From contig JAURBD010000091.1 of NCBI GenBank assembly GCA_030829155.1, positions 1 to 6,271 of the forward strand: 6,271 bases of DNA, read 5' to 3'. Shown piece by piece: positions 1 to 6,271 of the stretch; within the stretch, counting starts at the first letter, position 1, and each line of letters starts with the position of its first letter. The position numbers and the translations under genes were made by a program. The notes below the pieces were generated by a model. It made no database searches. It had not been told where the DNA came from and was given only the letters and a program-made list of their open reading frames with translations. The DNA is from Flavobacteriaceae bacterium. GTDB taxonomy: Bacteria > Bacteroidota > Bacteroidia > Flavobacteriales > Flavobacteriaceae.

Positions 1-1
1 C

Positions 2-202
2 TCCTATCATTCTTTGGAAGATCGTTTGGTTAAGCGCTTTGTGAGAGAAGGAGTTTTTGAAGGGTATGCTGAACAAGATTTTTTTGGGAATCGATTTGTA
101 CCAATGAAAAAAATTGGAGGATTGGTAACTCCTGATGAAGAAGAAAAAAAATTAAACAGTAGGGCAAGAAGTGCAAAACTTAGAACGGCAGAAAAAATAT
201 GA
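2..202 (+). CDS. rsmH: 16S rRNA (cytosine-1402-N4)-methyltransferase RsmH, C-terminal part (cut by left edge)
   Basis: Partial gene; only the last 66 residues are present, against roughly 300 in the family. The reading frame enters at base 2 and ends at TGA 200-202. The visible part begins with SYHSLEDRLVKRF, the conserved late-domain motif of RsmH (MraW). It ends with NSRARSAKLRTAEK, matching the family's C-terminal N-R-A/S-RSAKLR signature. Between them, the DFFGN segment resembles Bacteroidota versions. Known role of the family: SAM-dependent N4 methylation of C1402 in the 16S rRNA decoding centre, in the cytoplasm. The SAM-binding N-terminal domain lies outside the window. The stop overlaps the ftsL start by four bases (ATGA), so the two are probably translationally coupled. 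A TTG at 14 falls inside the conserved motif and is not a real start. Confidence 0.96.
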   Translation, partial: SYHSLEDRLVKRFVREGVFEGYAEQDFFGNRFVPMKKIGGLVTPDEEEKKLNSRARSAKLRTAEKI

Positions 203-516
203 ATCAGTTACTATCTCTTTTAAATATTGACTTTTTGATAAAGGATGATGCCTTAAAAAATTGGCGTATGATTTTGTATCTCTCTTTGTTAGCTCTAATA
301 ATTATTTCAAGTGGTCATTTGGCTGACAAAAAAATATTTGAAATCGCACAACTCAATAATGAGTTGAAAGAAATGAAAAGTGAATTTGTAGAGAAACGAG
401 CTTATTTAATGGAACTCAAAATGGAGTCTCGTGTAATTAAGTCATTACGAGAAATTGGAATTAAGCCTGCTAAAATACCACCAGTAAAACTAATAGTAGA
501 ATCGAACAAAAAATGA
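199..516 (+). CDS. ftsL: FtsL-like cell division protein (bitopic membrane coiled coil)
   Basis: A 105-residue protein in the FtsL slot between rsmH and ftsI. Layout: a cytoplasmic N-terminus of about 23 residues, one membrane segment at about 24-39 (MILYLSLLALIIISSG), then a periplasmic helix. From residue 49 to 80 the helix has a regular 3-4 heptad spacing at I49, L52, L56, M59, F63, K66, L70, L73, S77 and I80, as expected for a coiled coil. A tail with IPPV at about 93-96 follows. Family role (known): FtsL pairs with FtsB/DivIC and bridges FtsQ to FtsWI in the divisome. Primary sequence similarity to proteobacterial FtsL is negligible, so the call rests on position, size and architecture, which fit the FtsL-like family of Bacteroidota. 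The ATG start at 199 overlaps the rsmH stop, and the stop overlaps the ftsI start (ATGA both times). No Shine-Dalgarno is seen, only an A-rich leader. Confidence 0.85.
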   Translation: MNQLLSLLNIDFLIKDDALKNWRMILYLSLLALIIISSGHLADKKIFEIAQLNNELKEMKSEFVEKRAYLMELKMESRVIKSLREIGIKPAKIPPVKLIVESNKK

Positions 517-2504
517 GTACAGAGATAAAAAAAATAAACAATCGTTTTTACCTAGTGGTACTGGGCTTATTTGTTTTTGCTTTTACATTAGTTTATAAAT
601 TATTTCTAATCCAATTCACTGAAGGAGATTACTATCGCGATTTGGCAAAAAAACGTACGGTTAAAAATTTTGTACTTCAACCCAGTAGAGGGAATATTTA
701 TGCTGATGATCAAAGTTTGTTGGCTACAACAGTCCCAAAGTACGAAATACGTTGGGACGCCAAAGTACCTTCAGATCAACTTTTTGAAAAACACAAAGAC
801 AGTTTAGCCCTTGCTCTTGGTAATTTATTCAACAAACCAAGCTCTTTTTATTACAAAAAGTTAAAAAAGGCTAGGCTTGAGAGTAATAGGTATTTATTGA
901 TAGGTAAAAATTTAAATTATTCAACGTACAAAATAATTAAAAGTTTCCCCTTGTTTAATCGATCTTCTCTCAAAGGAGGTTTAATCGTAGAATCCCGATT
1001 GGCAAGAGAAAACCCAATTGGGAAAATTGCCGAGCGTACCATTGGATATGAGCAGAAAGATCCAAGCGGTAATTACCTCAGAGTAGGATTAGAAGGCGCC
1101 TTTGGACAATATTTGAAAGGTGAAAATGGAAGGCGTTTGAAGCAAAAAATTGCAAATGGACAATGGAAGCCCATAAATGATAATAATGAAAAAGAACCCA
1201 CAGAGGGATTTGATGTTCACACAACACTAAACATCAATATGCAGGACATTGCACATCATTCACTTTTAAGTCAACTTGAGAAATTTGAAGCCGACCATGG
1301 AAGTGTTGTTGTCATGGAAACCAAAACTGGTAATATCAAGGCCATATCGAATTTGGGCAGAACATCCAAGGGAAAATATTACGAAAAGTTAAATTATGCA
1401 GTCGGTGAGGCTCATGAGCCTGGTTCTACCTTTAAGCTCATGGCTATGATTGCCGCATTAGAAGATGGAGTAATCGATCAAAATGATCTGGTTGATACGA
1501 CCGGGGGAGAGCTTACATTTTATAAAAAATATAAAGTTAGAGATTCAAAAAAAGGAGGCTATGGAATTCTTACCGCATCAAAAGTTTTTGAAGTTTCATC
1601 CAATACAGGGATAGTAAAAATCATTCACGAGAATTACAAAAGGAATCCTTCTAAATTTGTTGATCGTCTTTATAATATGGGATTAAATAAAACTTTGAGT
1701 TTACCTTTTAAGGGTGAAGCTTTACCAAAGATCCCATATCCTACAGACTCCGATTGGGATGGATTGGATTTACCTTGGATGGCATTTGGCTATGGTGTTT
1801 TGATGACCCCCCTTCAAACTTTAACTTTTTATAATGCAATTGCAAATCAGGGTGAGATGGTTAAGCCAAAGTTTATTGATCGTATCAGTAATTTTGGTGA
1901 ATTTCCAGTAAAAGTTTTTGAAAAAGAAGTTATAAATCCTTCAATATGTTCTCAAGAAACTCTTGAGAAAGTTAAAAAAATGATGTTCAATGTGGTGGAC
2001 AAAAAATGGGGAACAGCTCACAAAATTAAAGACAAGAAATTTTCTATTGCGGGCAAAACAGGTACCTGCCAAGTAGATTATACCAAAGAAGAAACGCAGT
2101 ATGTGGCAAGTTTTGTAGGTTATTTCCCAGCAGATAAACCAAAATATTCATGTATTGTTGTTATTCACCGCCCCAATAAAGCTCTCGGTTATTATGGTGC
2201 AGAAGTTGCAGCCCCTGTTTTCAAAGAAATAGCACTAAAAATATTCAATACAACTCCTATTGAAGTTATTATTCCTGATTTGAATTTAGCTAATCAACAA
2301 ATTACCCCAGATAAAATAAAACAAATATTAGCTGATCAAATCATCCCCAATGTCAAAGGGATGCCCGGTATGGACGCTTTAATGGTTTTGGAGCGTTTGG
2401 GCCTTGAAGTGAAATTAAAAGGTAAAGGAAAAGTTTTTCGACAATCCTTAAAACATGGATCAAAGGTAAAAAGTAATCAACAAATTTTATTAGAGCTTTC
2501 ATGA
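513..2504 (+). CDS. ftsI: Septal peptidoglycan transpeptidase FtsI (class B PBP, PBP3) with a C-terminal PASTA domain
   Basis: A 663-residue D,D-transpeptidase that cross-links septal peptidoglycan in the periplasm and is the target of beta-lactams. An N-terminal membrane anchor spans about residues 12-34. The class B dimerisation/pedestal domain follows, with RGNIY at 59-63 and LLATTVP at 69-75. The transpeptidase domain spans about 260-580. Its catalytic motifs are intact: S305-T-F-K308 (nucleophile S305), S362-S-N364 and K515-T-G-T518. FGYGVLMTPLQ at 425-435 is another class B hallmark. After a linker at about 582-608 comes a single PASTA-like domain at about 611-663 (IPNVKGMPGMDALMVLERLG onward). 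The protein is longer than E. coli FtsI (588 residues), mainly because of this tail. The start at 513 gives the expected short cytoplasmic tail and overlaps the ftsL stop by four bases; the gene's own stop overlaps murE by four. A non-septal class B PBP is unlikely given the dcw position. Confidence 0.96.
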   Translation: MSTEIKKINNRFYLVVLGLFVFAFTLVYKLFLIQFTEGDYYRDLAKKRTVKNFVLQPSRGNIYADDQSLLATTVPKYEIRWDAKVPSDQLFEKHKDSLALALGNLFNKPSSFYYKKLKKARLESNRYLLIGKNLNYSTYKIIKSFPLFNRSSLKGGLIVESRLARENPIGKIAERTIGYEQKDPSGNYLRVGLEGAFGQYLKGENGRRLKQKIANGQWKPINDNNEKEPTEGFDVHTTLNINMQDIAHHSLLSQLEKFEADHGSVVVMETKTGNIKAISNLGRTSKGKYYEKLNYAVGEAHEPGSTFKLMAMIAALEDGVIDQNDLVDTTGGELTFYKKYKVRDSKKGGYGILTASKVFEVSSNTGIVKIIHENYKRNPSKFVDRLYNMGLNKTLSLPFKGEALPKIPYPTDSDWDGLDLPWMAFGYGVLMTPLQTLTFYNAIANQGEMVKPKFIDRISNFGEFPVKVFEKEVINPSICSQETLEKVKKMMFNVVDKKWGTAHKIKDKKFSIAGKTGTCQVDYTKEETQYVASFVGYFPADKPKYSCIVVIHRPNKALGYYGAEVAAPVFKEIALKIFNTTPIEVIIPDLNLANQQITPDKIKQILADQIIPNVKGMPGMDALMVLERLGLEVKLKGKGKVFRQSLKHGSKVKSNQQILLELS

Positions 2505-3961
2505 AACAGTTGAAGAACTTATTATTTGGTGTTGCTATTGAACAAACCTTTGGATCTTTAGACAAACAAATCAGCACTGTTGTTTATGATTCTAGTAAAG
2601 TTGAAACGAATAGTATTTTTGTTGCGATCAAAGGTGACCTAGTAGATGGGCATGACTTTATTGATAAGGCATTTGAATTGGGTGCCACAGTTGCAATTGT
2701 CGAAGATCAAGTGAATTATAATCATACAGAAATCACATTAATAAGGGTTCAAGATACTCGAATTGCATTGGCAGTTTTAGCGGATAATTATTATGGGAAT
2801 CCTTCTCAAAATCTAGAATTAATTGGAATTACCGGGACCAATGGTAAAACTACTGTAGCCAGTTTATGCTTTGAGTTATTTTCTCAAATGGGTTATGCAT
2901 CTGGACTTCTATCAACAGTAGCCATTAAATATGGAAATTATATACTCCAAGCAACACATACAACTCCTAATCCACTTGAAATTAACAAACACTTGAGTGA
3001 AATGGTTGTTTTGGGGATAAGTCATTGTTTTATGGAAGTTTCTTCTCATGGGATTCATCAAAAACGAATTTATGGATTGAATTTCAGAGCTGGTGTATTT
3101 ACCAACCTTACACGAGACCATTTAGACTATCATAAAACTTTTGCGGATTATCGGGACACTAAAAAATTATTTTTTGATATGCTACCAAAATCTGCATTTG
3201 CTTTAGTTAATGGAGATGATAAAAACGCAGTTTTTATGCTCCAAAATACCAAAGCAAAGAAAAAATCATTTGCAATTGAAAATTATGCAGATTATCGTGC
3301 ACAAATTTTAGAAAATCAATTTACAGGGATGCAATTAAAGGTAGATAACCAAGAGCTATGGACTCCTATGATCGGGAATTTCAATGCTTCTAACCTATTG
3401 GCTGTTTATGCAATTGCTTCACTTTTAGATCAAAATACTCTTGAAGTTTTGGCTGAGCTCAGTAAACTTAAAAATGTAAAGGGTCGTTTCGAAACCATAA
3501 AGGGTCCTAAAGGTACTCTGGCAATTGTTGATTATGCTCATACTCCTGATGCACTAAAGAATGTTTTGCAAACTATTAATTCTGTTAGAACTAAAAATGA
3601 AAATTTAATTACTGTAGTGGGATGTGGTGGAGAAAGAGATCAGGGTAAAAGGCCAAAAATGGCTGCAATTGCTGCAAGATTAAGTGATCGTGTTGTTTTT
3701 ACTTCGGATAACCCTAGATCAGAAGATCCCGATCAAATTATTGCAGATATGGAAGCAGGAGTTGCTCCTGAGGATTATAAAAAAACGCTAAAAATTAGTG
3801 ATCGAAAAGAAGCAATCAAGGCTGCTTGTATGCTCTTGTCGGACAAAGATATTTTACTCATTGCGGGAAAAGGTCACGAAACTTATCAAGAAATAAAAGG
3901 AGTAAAAACACAATTTGACGATTATAAAGTAACAGAAGAAATATTATTGAAATTATCTTAA
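2501..3961 (+). CDS. murE: UDP-MurNAc-L-Ala-D-Glu:meso-2,6-diaminopimelate ligase MurE
   Basis: A 486-residue cytoplasmic ATP-dependent ligase that adds the third stem-peptide residue. The N-terminal UDP-substrate domain (about 1-100) contains the VAIKGDLVDGHDFI stretch at 41-54. The central ATPase domain has the P-loop GITGTNGKTT (109-118, K116), TTPNPLE (154-160), MEVSSHG (178-184) and FTNLTRDHLDYH (200-211). K221 is the probable carbamylated lysine, by analogy with E. coli K224. The C-terminal domain has DYAHTPD (344-350), GCGGERDQGKRP (374-385), DNPR (403-406) and GKGHE (456-460). DNPR is the known signature of meso-DAP specificity; lysine-adding enzymes differ here. R379, N404, R406, G456 and E460 correspond to the DAP-contacting residues of the E. 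coli enzyme. One oddity is that the usual DSR motif of the UDP domain reads D30-S-S32. The start at 2501 overlaps the ftsI stop (ATGA); one base separates the stop from mraY. Confidence 0.97.
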   Translation: MKQLKNLLFGVAIEQTFGSLDKQISTVVYDSSKVETNSIFVAIKGDLVDGHDFIDKAFELGATVAIVEDQVNYNHTEITLIRVQDTRIALAVLADNYYGNPSQNLELIGITGTNGKTTVASLCFELFSQMGYASGLLSTVAIKYGNYILQATHTTPNPLEINKHLSEMVVLGISHCFMEVSSHGIHQKRIYGLNFRAGVFTNLTRDHLDYHKTFADYRDTKKLFFDMLPKSAFALVNGDDKNAVFMLQNTKAKKKSFAIENYADYRAQILENQFTGMQLKVDNQELWTPMIGNFNASNLLAVYAIASLLDQNTLEVLAELSKLKNVKGRFETIKGPKGTLAIVDYAHTPDALKNVLQTINSVRTKNENLITVVGCGGERDQGKRPKMAAIAARLSDRVVFTSDNPRSEDPDQIIADMEAGVAPEDYKKTLKISDRKEAIKAACMLLSDKDILLIAGKGHETYQEIKGVKTQFDDYKVTEEILLKLS

Positions 3962-3962
3962 T

Positions 3963-5174
3963 ATGTTGTACAATTTATTTGAGTATTTAGAAAACCAATA
4001 TCAGTTTCCAGGAGCAAGCTTATTTCAGTTTATCTCATTCCGAGCAGCTCTCTCTATTCTTTTTGCATTGATGTTTTCTACCATTTTTGGAAAAAAAATT
4101 ATTGAATACCTGAAGCGTAAGCAAATTGGAGAATCAGTACGCGAACTTGGTTTGGAGGGACAATCCGAAAAATCAGGTACTCCAACAATGGGTGGAGTCA
4201 TAATCATCATGAGTACTTTGATTCCTGTTCTATTGATCGCTCAACTCCAGAACATATATATTCTGCTTTTAATTTTCACCACTGTTTGGATGGGTGCAAT
4301 TGGTTTTTTAGACGATTACATTAAAGTTTTTCGAAAAGATAAAGCAGGGCTTAAAGGTTTTTTTAAGATTATTGGACAGGTAATATTGGGAATCGTAGTT
4401 GGATTAACTTTATACTTTCATTCTGAAGTGGTTGTTAGAATTGAGCAATCAAGCCCTCAATTTGAACACGGTATTGAAGGTTTTACAAAAGACGATAAAT
4501 CTACCATCACAACAATTCCATTTTTAAAAAACAATGAATTCGATTACGCCTTATTGATTGATTGGATTCCAAATTCAACTCCATATGCCTGGATTGTGTT
4601 TGTTCCTTTTGTTGTTTTCATGGTTACTGCTTTTTCAAATGGAGCAAACTTGACAGACGGAATTGATGGATTAGCGGCTGGTAGTTCTGCAATTATGGTT
4701 TTTACACTGGGAATCTTTGCATGGGTTTCGGGTAATGTTATTTTTTCGGATTATCTCAATGTAATGTATATCCCCAATGCTGGAGAGATAACCATATTCG
4801 TAGCATCCTTTTTGGGAGCTTTAATAGGATTCTTATGGTACAACACTTTTCCAGCACAAGTTTTTATGGGAGATACAGGAAGTTTAACCATTGGAGCAAT
4901 AATAGCTGTTATTGCACTGATGATTCGCAAAGAACTATTATTACCTCTTTTGTGTGGGATTTTTGTAATTGAGAATTTATCAGTTGTACTTCAGGTAGGA
5001 TATTTTAAATATACCAGAAAAAAATATGGAGAAGGAAAGCGAATTTTTTTAATGGCTCCTTTACACCATCATTATCAAAAGCTAGGATATCATGAAAGTA
5101 AAATAGTATCTCGCTTTTGGATTATTGGAATTCTGTTAAGTGTATTAACAATAGTAACACTTAAAATTCGATAA
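3963..5174 (+). CDS. mraY: Phospho-N-acetylmuramoyl-pentapeptide transferase MraY (lipid I synthase)
   Basis: A 403-residue polytopic inner-membrane enzyme. It transfers phospho-MurNAc-pentapeptide from UDP to undecaprenyl phosphate, making lipid I. Family motifs in order: PTMGG (74-78), FLDDY with the D117-D118 pair (115-119), KAGLKGFFKIIGQ (127-139), NLTDGIDGLAAG (229-240), the FMGDTGSL loop with catalytic-site D304 (301-308), and MAPLHHHYQKLG carrying the 368-370 histidine triad. About ten hydrophobic membrane segments can be traced, as in the family. E. coli MraY has 360 residues. Most of the extra length lies at about 153-205, between the fourth and fifth membrane segments, in the loop that is periplasmic in known MraY structures. 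The MLYNLFEYL opening resembles Bacteroidota orthologues and supports the ATG at 3963, one base after the murE stop. The stop shares one base with the murD start (TAATG). The neighbours supply its substrate. Confidence 0.97.
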   Translation: MLYNLFEYLENQYQFPGASLFQFISFRAALSILFALMFSTIFGKKIIEYLKRKQIGESVRELGLEGQSEKSGTPTMGGVIIIMSTLIPVLLIAQLQNIYILLLIFTTVWMGAIGFLDDYIKVFRKDKAGLKGFFKIIGQVILGIVVGLTLYFHSEVVVRIEQSSPQFEHGIEGFTKDDKSTITTIPFLKNNEFDYALLIDWIPNSTPYAWIVFVPFVVFMVTAFSNGANLTDGIDGLAAGSSAIMVFTLGIFAWVSGNVIFSDYLNVMYIPNAGEITIFVASFLGALIGFLWYNTFPAQVFMGDTGSLTIGAIIAVIALMIRKELLLPLLCGIFVIENLSVVLQVGYFKYTRKKYGEGKRIFLMAPLHHHYQKLGYHESKIVSRFWIIGILLSVLTIVTLKIR

Positions 5175-6271
5175 TGGCAGAAAAACTTGTCATATTAGGA
5201 GGTGGCGAAAGCGGTGTTGGGACTGCAGTTTTGGCAGTGAAAGAAGGTTTTGATGTTTTTCTTTCTGATGCAGGAAGTATATCTAATGAAATCAAAACTG
5301 AATTGACCACTTTGGGTGTTCCTTTTGAAGAAGGAGGTCACGATTTAAAAACAATACTTAAAGCATCATTGATCATGAAAAGTCCGGGTATTTCCGATCA
5401 TATTGATTTGATGCAGCAAGTTCGTTCCTCTTCAATTAAAGTAGTCTCCGAGATAGAGTTTGCTAGCCAGTTTACTTCTGCTACACTAATTGGAATAACA
5501 GGAAGTAATGGAAAAACGACTACAACTTTATTGACCCATCATTTGTTGAAGGAATCTGGAATTAATGTAGGTGTAGCCGGAAATATTGGGTACAGCTTTG
5601 CACGTCAGGTAGCAGAAACTAAACGAGACGTTTATGTTTTGGAAATCAGCAGTTTTCAATTAGATGACATTCATAAATTCAAACCTGAAGTTGCTGTGAT
5701 TACAAATATTACACCAGATCATTTAGATCGTTATGAAAATGATTTCTCAAAATATATAGTCTCAAAATTACGCATTGTTGAAAATCAAACTTCTAATCAA
5801 TTTTTAGTGTTTAACTCTGAAGACCCAGTTTTAGTTGAAGCAATTAATCAACTCAACACACCAGTTTCTAAAATTTCTTTTGGTTTTCAACAACCAATAC
5901 ACAAAGGGACTTTTGTCTCTAATGATCAAATAATAATTCAACTAGAAAAATCAGATATGATGATACAAACAAATCAATTTCAGCTTAAAGGAAGGCATAA
6001 TTTGCTAAATGCAATGGCAGCTGTTTCTGTAGCTCGACTTCTTAAAGTTAGTAAAGATTCAATACGAGAAAGTTTGATGAGTTTTATGGGAGTACCTCAT
6101 CGATTGGAACACTTTCTTAAAATTCATAATGTAAACTACATCAATGACTCCAAGGCTACTAATGTTAATGCAACATATTATGCTTTGGAAAGTGTGCGAT
6201 CACAACTTGTATGGATTGCAGGAGGGGTAGATAAAGGAAATGATTACAATGCGCTTTTACCACTGGTTCGA
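5174..6271 (+). CDS. murD: UDP-MurNAc-L-alanine:D-glutamate ligase MurD, N-terminal part (cut by right edge)
   Basis: The open frame runs from ATG 5174 to the window end with no stop, giving 366 residues; full-length MurD is about 440-450, so roughly the last 80 are missing. It is a cytoplasmic ATP-dependent Mur ligase that adds D-Glu to UDP-MurNAc-L-Ala, the step before MurE. The N-terminal Rossmann-like UDP domain starts VILGGGESGVG (6-16). The ATPase domain has GITGSNGKTTTT (107-118, K114), AGNIG (135-139), LEISSFQL (156-163), TNITPDHLDRY (177-187) and K198, which aligns with the carbamylated K198 of E. coli MurD. GRHNLLNAMAA (273-283) follows. The C-terminal domain begins near 310 with PHRLE and contains NDSKATN (324-330) and GGVDKGNDY (350-358). 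SKATN and the GNIG/ISSFQL motifs separate it from MurC, MurE and MurF. Translation gives no internal stop or frameshift. The start overlaps the mraY stop by one base, so expression is probably coupled. Confidence 0.96.
   Translation, partial: MAEKLVILGGGESGVGTAVLAVKEGFDVFLSDAGSISNEIKTELTTLGVPFEEGGHDLKTILKASLIMKSPGISDHIDLMQQVRSSSIKVVSEIEFASQFTSATLIGITGSNGKTTTTLLTHHLLKESGINVGVAGNIGYSFARQVAETKRDVYVLEISSFQLDDIHKFKPEVAVITNITPDHLDRYENDFSKYIVSKLRIVENQTSNQFLVFNSEDPVLVEAINQLNTPVSKISFGFQQPIHKGTFVSNDQIIIQLEKSDMMIQTNQFQLKGRHNLLNAMAAVSVARLLKVSKDSIRESLMSFMGVPHRLEHFLKIHNVNYINDSKATNVNATYYALESVRSQLVWIAGGVDKGNDYNALLPLVR

Noticed and set aside
14..202. Stand-alone 62-residue small protein starting at TTG 14
   Set aside because: The frame continues upstream to the window edge, and the TTG encodes the Leu of the conserved RsmH SYHSLEDR motif. 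It is the tail of rsmH.
1652..1659. TAAATTTG, matching the Bacteroidota -7 promoter consensus (TAnnTTTG)
   Set aside because: It is inside the ftsI transpeptidase domain, has no TTG at the proper -33 distance and has no gene start nearby. A chance match in AT-rich DNA is more likely.
2353..2577. 74-codon open frame on the minus strand across the ftsI/murE junction
   Set aside because: It lies wholly antisense to two well-supported genes and has no recognisable domain; it is a chance frame.
2912..3121. 69-codon minus-strand open frame inside murE
   Set aside because: It is antisense to the conserved ATPase domain of murE and its translation resembles no known protein.
4091..4098. Run of eight A in mraY (also an A8 at 144-151 in rsmH and a T7 at 5044-5050 in mraY), considered as possible slippage or frameshift sites
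   Set aside because: The frames continue correctly through each run with conserved motifs on both sides. Such runs are expected in AT-rich DNA, and no alternative-frame product of interest is apparent.
4025..4210. 61-codon minus-strand open frame inside mraY
   Set aside because: It is a shadow of the mraY coding strand, with no independent support.
2819..5550. Similar GxTGxNGKTT-coding segments in murE and murD, considered as a possible sequence repeat
   Set aside because: They reflect the shared Mur ligase family P-loop; the nucleotide sequences around them are not repeated.

Overview
The window is an uninterrupted, single-strand (+) segment of a division and cell wall (dcw) gene cluster. 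Its order is rsmH (3' end only), ftsL-like, ftsI, murE, mraY, murD (5' part only). Several traits point to a member of the Bacteroidota, probably a flavobacterium-like or cytophaga-like lineage. The DNA is AT-rich. No clear Shine-Dalgarno sequence precedes any of the five visible starts. The FtsL is very divergent and has the C-terminal Pro-Pro tail I associate with this phylum. FtsI carries a C-terminal PASTA domain. MraY is about 40 residues longer than the E. coli protein because of an insertion between membrane segments. No murF lies between murE and mraY. The genus cannot be fixed from sequence reading alone.

Layout: bases 2-202 encode the last 66 residues of the 16S rRNA methyltransferase RsmH. 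Bases 199-516 encode a 105-residue FtsL-like membrane coiled-coil protein. Bases 513-2504 encode a 663-residue class B penicillin-binding protein (FtsI/PBP3). Bases 2501-3961 encode MurE, with the DNPR signature of meso-diaminopimelate ligases. Bases 3963-5174 encode MraY. Bases 5174-6271 encode the first 366 residues of MurD, which runs off the right edge with an open frame. Adjacent genes overlap by 4, 4, 4 and 1 bases, or are separated by 1 base (murE/mraY). There is essentially no non-coding DNA, and I see no internal promoter, terminator, RNA gene, repeat or mobile element.

Together the genes make and use the peptidoglycan precursor. MurD adds D-Glu and MurE adds meso-DAP to the UDP-MurNAc peptide. 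MraY moves the finished UDP-MurNAc-pentapeptide onto undecaprenyl phosphate to form lipid I. FtsI cross-links the exported material at the septum, where FtsL helps assemble the divisome. RsmH modifies the ribosomal P site and is a customary passenger at the head of this cluster.

All catalytic motifs inspected are intact and no frameshift is apparent. I find no sign of a new biological system here. The findings are lineage-specific variations on a conserved locus and are scored accordingly.
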